Assembly (NCBI GenBank): GCA_947561585.1
Contig: CANNZV010001048.1
Location: 124,001 to 188,000 of the forward strand
From: Caprella mutica
Taxonomy: Eukaryota > Arthropoda > Malacostraca > Amphipoda > Caprellidae
Reading direction: 5' to 3'
DNA length: 64,000 bases
Shown here: in pieces, positions 12,666-25,463 of the stretch
Layout: each line of letters starts with the position of its first letter
How positions within the stretch are numbered: position 1 is the first letter of the stretch
Program-made: the position numbers and the translations under genes
The notes under the pieces: generated by a model
What the model was told of the DNA's origin: nothing
The model's database searches: none
Seen by the model: the letters and a program-made list of their open reading frames with translations, nothing else

Positions 12666-15191
12666 GCTTTTAGTAAACTTGATAGTCAGGTACACAGGAG
12701 TAAAAAGTTCAATAAAGGTTTATGAAGTATTTCAGTGACATCATTGACGATATCAAAGAAATACAAGAACTGAGCAAGATATTTCAGACCGCAGAATATA
12801 AGCATGTCATTTTTAATGTTCTTCATTTCCGACAAGCAGAGCAGCATTGCTGCCAGTGAGCGCATATTGAATTGAACAGACAGATTCAATTTATCTTTTA
12901 CGTTCGTCTAGTTCTCATAAAGTTAGGATGAAGAGTTTAAACACAGAGTATGTAATAACTGTCAGCTGTGAGTAGGTAAGATCTGAGAAGAGCAGCTACA
13001 ACTTTCAGGATATTGCGTCGATATCGAGGAAAAAATGGTATTTTTAGATAGCCTAATAAATCCATCATCTACAATCTGTTATTTACATGTAAGTTATGTG
13101 AAGTATTTTATATAATATGGAATGTATGCATTGTGTAATATGCAAGATATTGAAGATACCAATAACTGCTAGTGAAGTAACTACCAATAACTGTGCAGGT
13201 CAAATTTAAGTGGGAGCAATATTTCAAATCTTGTATCAATTCTAGTCTTGTGAAATAGGCTTGGTAATACAGACCAAACTGAGTCAATAATAAGAAGAGG
13301 ACTCTTTGATAATTGCATGCATTTCTCTGGTGCTGCTAACGGTTGCGCCTGGTGCTAAGATCATTTTGCAGACTGTGCATGCTAGGACATAATGAGGCCC
13401 TATCAGTACATTAGGCCAAGCGAATCACAAGCTTTTGTCACTAACCACTGAGTGTTGCAGACACAACCCCCTAACAACCGGTGATTGTCAACAAATTACC
13501 AACTCAAATAATTGACAATGAAGCTAGTGAGTCGTGAACGGATGTACAGTTACTTATCTCATCATTTATTATTCACGGCAATTATCTAATTGTATAAGAA
13601 ATACTATAGGCTGATTAAGGTTACACTGCATGCACATATATGTTATGGTATTCAAAACATTTAAATGTTAGTCTACACAATAATATAGTAGGAATACACA
13701 ATAAGCAATTCTAATTTATAAATTGTCTATATAGGATACATATTGTTTATTATTAGCTTTAAAAATAAAGAAATAATTCTTCTGTCATATGAGGAGAAAT
13801 CAATTCCATTTCAGGTTTATATACTTAGAACTTTAAAACATACCTACACATTGGATCTAAACAGTTGTTCAACTTTGAATGAATGAACTTTAGAGAAGCA
13901 ATAAAGTCAAAATTAAACCTTTGCCAGATTGGTTCTAAATCGAGTGAGAGTATATAATTTAACTTATATTAGTATGTTCGTTACTCTTGGAAATGCTTTC
14001 TACAGAAATAAAATATAGCATACGTATAAAATTGACATTTGGAGAGAACTGCATGAATATTTTTACTGAATATATTGCCCCTTTAAAGGGATACAAAAGT
14101 TCTCATCTTCTCAATCATTTTCACAGTCAATAAACAATTAAAAGTGAATAAAATTTACTAAAATAAATTGAATAAAAAACTTAATTTATAATTACCTTAT
14201 CACAGCCTCTCTTCTGAATTCTTGCCGATGTGTAACAAACAGCTACACTTTTAGTGCTTAAACAAACAAATAACTGAGTAGCGAACTAGACCAACAAACA
14301 CCGGTATAGTAAACTAACAACCTACTATCAAAACAACCAAACAAAATATATCTACCAATCAACCAAATCCCTTTTGGGTTAATTTCTAAAATTATATTTC
14401 CTATAGGTACACATCACTGCCTGTAATATTTACTGCAATTTTGATAGAAGCACACGCATTACAGCTGACAATGAGAGGTGATTCACCCACAGCTGTTAGT
14501 CGTGACGTCACACCCCCACCAGATAGATATAGAACTCCCTGCACTGAACCAGGTTAAAGTCCTCAAAGTTTTCAAATCTTCCTGTGATTTGAAAGCTCGT
14601 TAAAGGCTATAACTTTTGCAAGTCATCAAAACAAAATAGAGAGGCAGATATGATGGCAGGTAGGAGATGACTGTACACACAGAAAATTACTGGTGAATTT
14701 TGAGAGTCATCTGCACACTCGACAGAATTAATTCCCTTCGTACTGGTCTACCTCTCAACACCATTCTATTTATTTTCTAGCTGTGTATTGCTAATAATTA
14801 GAGTGGCACAGAGTTTATACCTATGGAGATTAGACACACAGCTGTGCACAGGTGAAACATACCTTTCAGAGGTAGGTAGTAATTTGCTGCTAATTAGCAA
14901 GACTAAAACCATCAAATAATTCAATAGAACATCAAACCATTGTAATATAATTAGTAAAAACTAATGATCGAGTGAATGAAGATGGAGGAAGTGTTGATAA
15001 TAGAGAGTAGTTAGTTATCAAAGCTGACCGTGACAGTGTACACTCCTTAGTATTGTGTGTCTAACAATGGGTAATAGGTACACTCGGTGAAGCTTAGCCT
15101 TGTCAGTAATAAGCAAAGACATACACAATTAGCACTAGTAGCACTAAGCAAAGACATACAAATTAGCACTAGACAGCTAGCACTGCAATGA
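12666..15191. other. long intergenic stretch, nothing recognised
   Basis: AT-rich unique-looking sequence without a long frame, RNA gene or repeat I can support. A gene exon shorter than about 100 bases could be missed here. Confidence 0.4.
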
Positions 15192-15376
15192 AGTAAGTTA
15201 CGAATCGATTGGTTCCACCTCATAGGTAATACCAGAAAAACTATACAATCATTATTTTTTAAATTTCATTGGTAATTTGGTATCCGTGATACCTAAAAAG
15301 TAAAATGGTAATTATTATATAATTTTTTCTTATATGACCGAAGATGTGAAACGTACCGATAATTCGTAACTTACTC
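15192..15376. mobile_element. Family A MITE, copy 3, diverged
   Basis: The left end AGTAAGTTACGAATCGATTG is diverged. The interior has CCAGAAAAACTATACAAT, and the right arm is CTTATATGACCGAAGATGTG then CCGATAATTCGTAACTTACT. The central palindrome is broken, with only GGTATCCGTGATACC remaining. Confidence 0.7.
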
Positions 15377-16398
15377 TAGTCTCATTTTACAGGTTACTCC
15401 TATTCTCTTGCACCTAATGAATAAATAGGGAAATATTATTATCCACCACCTTGGATATAATGTGACCATAGAAACGATAAGAATCTTCACTATTGATTTC
15501 CAGAGAGTAGCTACGGTTAGAGGTAGGTACTAATAAACACACTACTCTTAAATAACATTGAGTAGCAGTACTATTGCACTAATAGCAAGGAGATGTGATT
15601 TGACACGTACCTATTCCACATTAGAGAGTAGTCACTCATGCTACTTATCATCTAAAATTCTAAATCAAAGCAATGAGAGTTAGATTTATGAACATATTTT
15701 ATAATATTTATGAACATATTTTATGATATTTATGAACATATTTTATGATATTTATGCTACACATTTATTTGACATTATTTTCATAAACAGTTTATAAATT
15801 AGGGTACAAAGCTGCATATAGCAAACTAATAAAAAAAATTCAGACATCAGTTGTGTTAATCGATTTTAAATGTGTTTAATGTGAAGGATTTGATTTAGCT
15901 TCGACTGTTCTTTTTAATTTAGCTCATCACTAGCTCAGTGTTTCATCTACTATTAGGTGTCATTTTTCACTGAATAACATAACTTGAGAAACAAGTCTGG
16001 TAAAGAGTTAAATATCTATCGTATATTAACTTGGATAAAAGAATGACTTGCTTACTGTCAATATGAACATTGGAATTATTTTGTTGTAGTAATGAGGAGA
16101 AAATTGAATGCAACATTTGCACTAATGTCTGTGAGTTAACTTATTAAAGAGTATTCATTTAATATGATGATGTAAAATCGTTTTTAGCAACTAAGTAAAT
16201 CTGGTGAAGATTGATCCGTGGCCGGGTGTGCATATTGATTTGAATGTGTATTAGCATATTAGTGGAAGAGTCTCTTGGAAGCACCTGTGTCGCCCCTGAC
16301 ACCTTTAACAGCTACAAATAAGAGGGGAGAAAGCCTCTACATCTCACTCCTCTACCAAAAACAAAAGAATATTTTGAAAAGTGAAATAATATGGTGGA
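15377..16398. other. intergenic with a small tandem repeat
   Basis: Three copies of TTTATGAACATATTTTATGA with a 22-bp spacing lie at about 15,686-15,755. Nothing else is supported. Confidence 0.5.
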
Positions 16399-16592
16399 GT
16401 AAGTGGCAAATTATCGGTCAGTTTCGCATCTTCGGTCATACAAGAAAGAAGAATAACATAATTAGAATTCTATTTAACTTGGTAGCCATGATACCTGCAG
16501 GTATCATGGATACCAATTAAAATCAAATTATTATATAGTTTTTTTTTTTCTTATATGAAGATGAGTAACTGACCGGTAATTCGCAACTTACG
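16399..16592. mobile_element. Family A MITE, copy 4
   Basis: The left end is GTAAGTGGCAAATTATCGGT and the right end ACCGGTAATTCGCAACTTAC. The central palindrome CCATGATACCTGCAGGTATC is intact. The right arm lost the GACCGA box next to CTTATATGAAGATG. A local 81-codon frame reads through it and is not a gene. Confidence 0.82.
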
Positions 16593-16938
16593 TATAGGTT
16601 CACTTTGAAACATTTATTGAACTCTTCACTCGAAATAAGCATAAATATCGAGACCATTGACTGTTGATAGTATTACTGAGAGGCATGTACTTATTAGACT
16701 TTAGTAGATGGAGTGGCGTGTAGATATGGTGAGATTAAAAAGCCATTACCACACATAACCATTGTGTTCAACTAACTGAACAATTTCAATCATCGATAAA
16801 CAGTGATTTCAATTGACCTAATGTTTATCTCTGAGCTCCATATCCCCTCTTACATCAAGAACATTTATAATCATTGCAGAGTAATGTGGCGTGAAATGGA
16901 AAGCTACTCCAACACCCTGTAAGCACTGGCTTACACTA

Positions 16939-17101
16939 GGGGAGTTAGCTACTATTTATTGGTCAGTTTCACATCTTCGGTCATATGAGGGAAAACTATA
17001 TAATAATCATAAAAAATAAAATATATATATATATATATATTGATTTTTCTTATATGACCGAAAATGTAGAACCGACCGATAATTCGTAACTTAACTTACC
17101 C
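16939..17101. mobile_element. Family A MITE, copy 5, core replaced by AT repeat
   Basis: The left arm has TTGGTCAGTTTCACATCTTC and the right arm TATGACCGAAAATGTAGAAC then CCGATAATTCGTAACTTAA. The usual central palindrome is missing; an (AT)n run at about 17,021-17,040 occupies the middle. Confidence 0.75.
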
Positions 17102-17582
17102 AACTCTCCGTGGTTCAGTACTCAAAATAGAACAGCCAAGTTACCTTTCAGAAGCCATAAGTATTTGACAATATAATTACAACTTAAATAAAGAATGTTG
17201 TCCGTTTCATAAAAGAGTTTGGAATGCAAATTAATGCATTTTTCTCCTCAAGTTTTTATTTTGGTTTTCAAAATACTAGTTAGTTCATTTAGGTTTAAGA
17301 TTTTAAAATCTATAATAGATTAACCTTCTACTAACAATATTGTACTAGTACGATTATGCCAATAAAATAAATAAATCCAAGTGAGCACTCCATTTCTAAT
17401 TAGTTGCTTATCTATTCTTCTTATATTTCCTATCTAATTCTAAGTAATGTCCACTCAGAGAGACATACGGGTTTGAAATGAGTGCATCTAAATCTGTAGT
17501 GGTTGGATGAGTTACATAATATATGATAATGAAGGACTTTCTTAATTGAAGTCAAAAGTATTCATTTTGTAAACATTAGTGT

Positions 17583-17812
17583 CACACTGAAAAAATACGA
17601 GTCAAATTGACTCAAATTTAAGTTTGCAGTTTGTCTCAAAACCGGCTCAAAAATGAGTCAACATTTTACTCATAAAAAAGTAATACTGACTCCTAATTAT
17701 TCATAGTCAGATTAACTCAGGTAGAGTCAATGAAGAAAAAGACTCCAATATTAGAGTTTTACAGCCTTGACTCAAGCTATGAGTCAGGCTGACTCGCAAT
17801 ATTTTTTCAGTA
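17583..17812. mobile_element. Small CACTA-like inverted-repeat element
   Basis: The left end CACTGAAAAAATACGAGTCA is inverted at the right as GACTCGCAATATTTTTTCAG. The interior is packed with GAGTCA/TGACTC motifs in both orientations. CACTG-type ends plus many subterminal repeats are a feature of the CACTA/EnSpm superfamily. It is only about 230 bp with no frame, so it would be non-autonomous. A target duplication is not clear. Confidence 0.55.
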
Positions 17813-18492
17813 GCAGGTTCATATCATCATCAGTGTTTAATTTGAAGTTTTCAAATGTTCTTTACGATGTGTTATTGAAATATTGCTATCATTGAAAACA
17901 ATCGGGTAGTGTTTTTAGCATTCAATATACTGTATATAGTTCATTGAAACAAGGGTTGGACATGCAAAAAAATATTTTCAAAAATTATACAATGGTACAC
18001 AATATTGATACAATGATTTTGCACTAAAATCATGAAAAGATTAGAACAAATCACCTGAGAAATAGACTTCAGAGTTGGTATTTTGAAAGAGGTAGAGCAA
18101 TAAATAATGTAAGTTGAAAACATATCAGATTGCGGTAGAAAAAGCGAACCTTGTGAATTTATAACAACAATAAACTGTAATCGGACGGTTCAACTACCGT
18201 TAAGATATCAAAACAATATTTAAAGTCTGTAGAAAGGTAGAGCTATGATACTACCAAGAGACGAAAATACTAAAATACTATCTTATGAACTTTCTTCTCC
18301 TTTCATCATCGTTCAAGTCATCAAAGTACTTTAAATATGTTAATAAATACTTGGTAGTGTAATTTAGTGGTAGGTTATTAGATAGACTACACATTGGCAA
18401 TTGTACGTGCTCTCATACTTCTGCAAAAGATAACTAATTGGCAACTTGGAAATAAGAGAAATTGAGATGCTATAGGGATATGCTAGGGAATT
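17813..18492. other. intergenic, no feature seen
   Basis: AT-rich sequence with no supported gene or repeat. Confidence 0.4.
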
Positions 18493-18926
18493 AATATTTA
18501 CCAGCATATTCAAGTGCTAGTGCTGGCATCAATCTTTACCAGCATATACAAGTGCTAGTGCTGGCATCAATCTTTACCAGCATATTCAAGTGCTAGTGCT
18601 GGCATCAATCTTTACCAGCATATTCACGTGTTAGTGCTAGCATCAATCTTTACCAGCATATTCACGTGCTAGTATTGGCATCGATCTTTACCAGCATATT
18701 CACGTGCTAGTGCTGGCATCAATCTTTACCAGCATATTCACGTGCTGGTGCTGGCATCAATCTTTACCAGCATATTCACGTGCTAGTGCTGGCATCAATC
18801 TTTACCAGCATATTCACGTGCTAGTGTTGGCATCAATCTTTACCAGCATATTCACGTGCTAGTGCTGGCATCAATCTTTACCAGCATATTCAGGCGCTAG
18901 TGCTGGCATCAATCTTTACCAGCATA
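18493..18926. repeat. 38-bp minisatellite, about 11 copies
   Basis: The unit contains CATCAATCTTTACCAGCATA followed by TTCACGTGCTAGTGCTGG. Early copies have TTCAAGTGCTAG and later ones TTCACGTGCTAG. The array joins the next 18-bp array without any spacer, at CCAGCATAGAGTATAGTGAC. Confidence 0.95.
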
Positions 18927-19340
18927 GAGTATAGTGACTGTCAAAAGTACAGTGACTGTCAAAAGTACAGTGACTGTCAAAAGTACAGTGACTGTCAAAA
19001 GTACAGTGACTGTCAAAAGTATAGTGACTGTCAAAAGTACAGTGACTGTCAAAAGTACAGTGACTGTCAAAAGTACAGTGACTGTCAAAAGTACAGTGAC
19101 TGTCAAAAGTACAGTGACTGTCAAAAGTACAGTGACTGTCAAAAGTACAGTGACTGTCAAAAGTACAGTGACTGTCAAAAGTACAGTGACTGTCAAAAGT
19201 ATAGTGACTGTCAAAAGTACAGTGACTGTCAAAAGTACAGTGACTGTCAAAAGTACAGTGACTGTCAAAAGTACAGTGACTGTCAAAAGTACAGTGACTG
19301 TCAAAAGTACAGTGACTGTCAAAAGTACAGTGACTGCAAT
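18927..19340. repeat. 18-bp minisatellite, about 23 copies
   Basis: The unit AGTACAGTGACTGTCAAA is repeated almost perfectly, with only a few AGTATAGTGAC variants. The period is a multiple of three, so open frames exist on both strands (units YSDCQK, TVTVKS, TVTVLL). None continues into a recognisable protein. Confidence 0.96.
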
Positions 19341-21680
19341 GACTATCTAAATGTAATGACAGTTGCAGTGTAATTTAAATTAAAAGATAATGAAGCAGGT
19401 ATAATTAGTGACCGAATACACAGACTAATTACTAGTTAGAGTGGCACTGGTGTTAGTCATACTAATACCTTAATACTTTTCCCTACTCAAGTAAAGAGTT
19501 ACTTATTAGTTTATTCCTCTGCTGTAGAATAGTAACCATAGCAGAGTAGTTAGTTCCTTGTAATTGCATGTGTTGTGAGAATAACCTCACTGTTATTGAT
19601 AACAACATCATCTACTCTCTTGCTGCCTGGAAAACAGTGCCTTATACCTAGCAGTGACTTGTCATTACTCTCAATCACAGCAGTGACATATCAGCAATTT
19701 AAGCACCATAACAATGACTGTAGAAGTCGCTGTACATTGACAGTGATCCTCTGTACTTTAATAACAATTGCCACAGTGAGTTGCAGTGACTATACAACAG
19801 CAGTGACTATACAACAGCAGTGATTTGCAGTGAATGGGAGCAGATAGTCACTGCAATGAGTCTGGTAGATTGTGTACGACAGCTGATACTGCAGTGACCG
19901 ACAGTGAAACTCTACAATAACACATTGCAATCACAGTCACTGCTAACAGCTCATTGTTAGGCTGGAACTAACAATAATGAATATTTAACAACAGTTAGTA
20001 GGTAAATATAGTGAAATGCAATGGATCTATACAATGCTTTTCAGCAGCTGTGCCACGGTAAGTAAAAGCAGTCAGTTTATTATTTGAAAAAAGTGAGTAC
20101 GAGGTCACCATCCATTACCCAAATTAAAAGTAGTTTTTCATCACGTGACTAATTAATTATTGATTAACAGGAATGTTAAAGTCATGTTTCGTATGAAAAT
20201 AAAGAAAGAAATACATTTTTTAATGATTTCTCTTTTCTGGTTAGCAATATTTAACTGCAAAAAAAAAGCAAATAAAAATGTGGTAGGGATGCATTAGAGT
20301 ATTTGCAAATTAGACACACGCACACACCACCAAAACTGTTACCGGAAAAGCCTACAAATGAGCAGTGTAATTTCATCAAACCCTCAAGGCACCGAGTACT
20401 AATGTCAAAAACGGAACCGACACCACAAACCCAGAGAACAACAACGTCACCATATTCTACCAAGAAACTGTCATTAAAAACTTCTAAGTACTCCTGGAAC
20501 AGTCTGCTCAACATTTTTCTACATAAAAACAATAATTGAGAAGTTTTTTTTAGCTTAGAAGCACTGCAGATGCTGCAAGGAAGAGCCAACCTTCAGGAAA
20601 AAATAAGTACATATTTCTGGGTAGCAAAGGTGAACCTCTAGCAAAATGTAGAGGCACTCATCAATAACAAAAAAGATCAAAGTTATCGATGTATGTAGCT
20701 GGCAACATGTCACCGCATTAAATAACACTGCCGTGACACTGTGCTTGTAACAGTGACACCCCATGTGCTCGCAACACGGCAACAAATATCATACTGGACG
20801 GAGAGTCACGGAGTGGACGGTAATGTGGCCTATGAGAGGGGCGGGACATGTGCACACACTGTGCACATGCTTACGTACACAGGAACAGCTACACTCACTC
20901 TGGTGCAGAGAGAAAAACTAATGATTGGGGTGATGAGAACAAAATCACAGACCAGGCCTGTTCAACCACTAAACCAAGACGTACTCACTACCCCGGTGAG
21001 TTCCATTGACGTTGCGGCATGGAGGGGCCGGAAAACGGAAATTTCTAGAGGGAGCAAACGGAACGATCGAAATTGAATGGGGTTTCGAGGAGGCCTTAGC
21101 AAAGCCCCCAAATTTAGAAATGCTGCAAAGTTCCCAAAGACTCTGCTAGAAGACAATTTTGAAATATCCTGCGTGGTTGGAAGAGGGGCCAAATCTTTTA
21201 GAAACTCTGCAGTCTCTACTAAGAGTGTAGATTGATCACAAACTAATGAATATATGCAGGAGCTCATTGATAATGACACAGGAGTTCGGTTAATTTACAT
21301 TCACGAATCTGCTTCAAAGTGCAATATGAATTAGTAAGAAAGTTCTAATTTGAAAAGAATTTGTTCGACTGCAAGTATCTCTAGCAGAGATGCAGAAGTT
21401 ATTTATAGAGTTGTCAAGGAGTGACATTTTGAAATACCAAAGAGATCACACACAGTACAGAACAAACCTACTAGTAGTTATATTCCACAGCACTGAGCTA
21501 CCACTATAGCACTAAAACATTCAAACATAGTAACATCTCAAAAGAGAGCACACAGAAAGATTGTAGATAATGGTTATTAATGAATTTGAATGGAATTAAA
21601 TAATTCCATTTTAACCTATTCAATGGATTTAATATAATATCCAATTGCTGTTCATGATCATTATATATTTAGCTTTAGAT
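19341..21680. other. intergenic, with GC-richer patch at 20.74-21.28 kb
   Basis: Between 20,740 and 21,280 the base composition is noticeably less AT-rich, and open frames of 105-111 codons occur on both strands. None contains a motif I recognise and no splice site pair frames it. It could be an exon, a transposon remnant or chance. Confidence 0.35.
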
Positions 21681-21681
21681 A

Positions 21682-23395
21682 GGGAGTGAACCAACACTGT
21701 TCAGAGTGAACCAACACTGTTCAGAGTGAACCAACACTGTTCAGAGTGAACCAACACTGTTCAGAGTGAACCAACACTGTTCAGAGTGAACCAACACTGT
21801 TCAGAGTGAACCAACACTGTTCAGAGTGAACCAACACTGTTCAGAGTGAACCAACACTGTTCAGAGTGAACCAACACTGTTCAGAGTGAACCAACACTGT
21901 TCAGAGTGAACAAACACTGTTCAGAGTGAACAAACACTGTTCAGAGTGAACAAACACTGTTCAGAGTGAACAAACACTGTTCAGAGTGAACAAACACTGT
22001 TCAGAGTGAACAAACACTGTTCAGAGTGAACCAACACTGTTCAGAGTGAACCAACACAGCTCAAAGTGAACCAACACAGCTCAAAGTGAACCAACACAGC
22101 TCAAAGTGAACCAACACAGCTCAAAGTGAACCAACACAGCTCAAAGTGAACCAACACAGCTCAAAGTGAACCAACACAGCTCAAAGTGAACCAACACAGC
22201 TCAAAGTGAACCAACACAGCTCAAAGTGAACCAACACAGCTCAAAGTGAACCAACACAGCTCAAAGTGAACCAACACAGCTCAAAGTGAACCAACACTAT
22301 TCAAAGTGAACCAACACTATTCAAAGTGAACCAACACTATTCAAAGTGAACCAACACTATTCAAAGTGAACCAACACTATTCAAAGTGAACCAACACTAT
22401 TCAAAGTGAACCAACACTGTTCAAAGTGAACCAACACTGTTCAAAGTGAACCAACACTGTTCAAAGTGAACCAACACTGTTCAAAGTGAACCAACACTGT
22501 TCAAAGTGAACCAACACTGTTCAAAGTGAACCAACACTGTTCAAAGTGAACCAACACTGTTCAAAGTGAACCAACACTGTTCAAAGTGAACCAACACTGT
22601 TCAAAGTGAACCAACACTGTTCAAAGTGAACCAACACTGTTCAAAGTGAACCAACACTGTTCAAAGTGAACCAACACTGTTCAAAGTGAACCAACACTGT
22701 TCGAAGTGAACCAACACTGTTCGAAGTGAACCAACACTGTTCGAAGTGAACCAACACTGTTCGAAGTGAACCAACACTGTTCGAAGTGAACCAACACTGT
22801 TCGAAGTGAACCAACACTGTTCGAAGTGAACCAACACTGTTCGAAGTGAACCAACACTGTTCGAAGTGAACCAACACTGTTCGAAGTGAACCAACACTGT
22901 TCGAAGTGAACCAACACTGTTCAAAGTGAACCAACACTGTTCAAAGTGAACCAACACTGTTCAAAGTGAACCAACACTGTTCAAAGTGAACCAACACTGT
23001 TCAAAGTGAACCAACACAGTTCAAAGTGAACCAACACTGTTCGAAGTGAACCAACACTGTTCGAAGTGAACCAACACTGTTCGAAGTGAACCAACACTGT
23101 TCGAAGTGAACCAACACTGTTCGAAGTGAACCAACACTGTTCGAAGTGAACCAACACTGTTCGAAGTGAACCAACACTGTTCAAAGTGAACCAACACTGT
23201 TCAAAGTGAACCAACACTGTTCGAAGTGAACCAACACTGTTCGAAGTGAACCAACACTGTTCGAAGTGAACCAACACAGTTCAAAGTGAAACAACACTGT
23301 TCAGAGTGAACCAACACTGTTCAGAGTGAACCATCACTGTTCAGAGTGAACCAAAATACTGTTCAAAGTGAACCAATATTGTTCAAAGTTAATAA
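21682..23395. repeat. 20-bp satellite-like array, about 85 copies in blocks
   Basis: The unit is AGTGAACCAACACTGTTCAG (20 bp). Variant classes occupy pure runs: GTTCAGAG, then CAAACACTG, then CACAGCTCAAAG (22,060-22,290), then CTATTCAAAG, GTTCAAAG, GTTCGAAG (22,700-22,920) and back to mixtures. Each unit carries an inverted pair GTTC...GAAC that could form a small hairpin. Antisense frames of 78-98 codons are artefacts. Confidence 0.97.
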
Positions 23396-24780
23396 ATAAA
23401 GTCAACCATTATAGCTTTTTACTATCAATTTTATCACAACTATCTTGACATTTAACTATAATTGTTAATTAAAGTTAATAACTTGATATTCTCAATGTAA
23501 AATTGACTACCTGTTTTTTATTTCAATGTAACCACTCTATTTAATACCCCAGGTAGTGAATGACATAACTAACGGACACAAAGTAATCATGCACATTTAT
23601 TGATAAGTAGCTACATTAAACAATAGTCCTTGGCAAAGTGTAGAATATTTAAAGAGAACAGAACATCAGATCATCACACATTGCCATGCATTATCAAATT
23701 AAATGTAGCCACTGGCAACTAAGTAATATGTGGAATTGGATGTTTGCTGAACAAAGTGCTAAAGCAAAGGATATTTCATTAGAAGATAAGTGTCAATTAT
23801 TCTAATTAATCATAGATAAAGAAAATTATAATATCAATAGATGAGGAACATGAACATGCTTTGTTATTGGTGTTATTAAGTCTATTTCATTTCTTCTACC
23901 TATTTTATTAGTTAACATTTGTATCTAATAAGTAATTTGTAGTAAAATCTAGCAACAAAGATGAAATTGTAAGAGAGTGCTGTATACCTTGTCACCCGAA
24001 GGAGTTACCAATGATAACATTCAAACAAACTCCTTTTCTACAAGAATGAGAGGCGGCTACAAAGGATTTAAGGACATAATATTCATCTTTGACTATCAGT
24101 CAAAATTAAATGATGTTTTCAGGCAATTTCAATTAGAGGAACTTTTTATAAGAATTCTGACAATCATTAGTTGTACAAGCATGCAGGACATTATTTTATT
24201 GAAACACATGTAGTTGGACTAACTCCTCATCAACAACTCTGAAGAGATATGTTCTCAACATTCTCTATGTTCAGTAGGTACAAAGTTGCTGGTAATTCTC
24301 TCCAATATAAAATGTCATATTGATATGAAATAAAAATCACTGACGAGAACATATGAAAGGCATGGCAAAATCCTGGAGAGAGCATATTTATCAGTTTCAT
24401 TAGCTACAATGAGAGAAACAACTTGACAGTTTTTGATTGGAAACAAATGAATTATTGTTTATTGAGAATCTTACTTACCCCTCACCTTCATTTCTTCTAT
24501 ATTTCATAAAAATATAAGTTTATATAACTAGTTAAATCTGATTAATCCATCCACATAGACATATTACCATTTACAGACCATAGCAAACTTTCATTGACTA
24601 TTATATTCAAATTCAAACATATACTTAAACATAACATATATTAATTTGAAAATCTATAGTGCACATGATATTTATTGCTACCATCCAATTTATTTTTTAT
24701 TAAAAACATCTTATTCTGGCCATTGTAGGTAAAATATATTTTGAATTAAAACGAAATCAATAGCTTGACAACTCTTGTTA
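23396..24780. other. intergenic, no gene seen
   Basis: AT-rich. A 78-codon frame at 23,977-24,213 has no recognised similarity and is not called. Confidence 0.35.
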
Positions 24781-25240
24781 CCTTCGCAGAATGCGGGAAG
24801 GTCATATTTCCAACGGACTTTATTTATTTAATTATCATCTTGTTATTCGCTTAACTGAAAAAGTGTTCAACCAAATTGCCTGAAATTTAGTGAAACGATT
24901 GGTCCATGTCCAGTGACCTGCTGCTAGAATTTTGAGAATGAACCGGTCAAAGGTCAAGATCATGGTCATTTATAATTCACAAAGTATTGAACCATATTGC
25001 ATGAAACTTGGTGGGACGATTAGCCAATATACATGAACCATTTTGCTAGATTTTGGAAGCAATCGGGTCAAAGGTCAAGGTCATTTATAACTCGATAACT
25101 CAAAAATTATCGAACAATATTGCATGAAACTTGATGGGACGATTGGTTATTATCCAGTTAGCAGTTTATTAAATTTTGGGATCAAAGCAGCGGCGAAGGT
25201 ATGCGCTCTACCGAGTGCACGTAATCTAGTTTTGAATGGA
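24781..25240. repeat. Internally repeated dispersed element with TCAAGGTCA motifs
   Basis: About three diverged units of roughly 115-120 bp share AACCAWATTGCATGAAACTT, GGGACGATTRG and CGGGTCAAAGGTCAAGGTCA. The block ends GCGAAGGTATGCGCTCTACC and starts near TTACCTTCGC, so the outer ends contain a short inverted match. Non-coding. It resembles modules I associate with marine invertebrate genomes, but the family cannot be assigned without a search. Confidence 0.6.
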
Positions 25241-25463
25241 ATAATAATTCCTTTAAGAAAAAAAAATAAAATTAACTAAATCATTCATAAAACTTTAAAT
25301 AATCTAATTCAGAAAATATATTTGACTTGACAGATCCATAGCTATATTTGAATAGAGCTTTCAAAATTTTTGGGCTCTTTATTATTACTCATTAATTTCG
25401 AGTTTCAAATAAATGATAAAATATTAAAAATGCTAAATGTTAAGTTAGTTAAGCTATTCTTAC

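Noticed and set aside
18900..19373. Open frames of 137-157 codons on both strands
   Set aside because: Produced by an 18-bp repeat with no stop in most frames. No domain or flanking conservation is visible.
20251..21279. Possible protein-coding gene (78-112 codon frames on both strands)
   Set aside because: No recognisable motif, no consistent splice pair and overlapping frames on both strands. Kept only as a GC-richer patch.
21682..23395. CRISPR-like array
   Set aside because: Units are directly contiguous without unique spacers, there is no cas gene, and the surroundings are eukaryotic.
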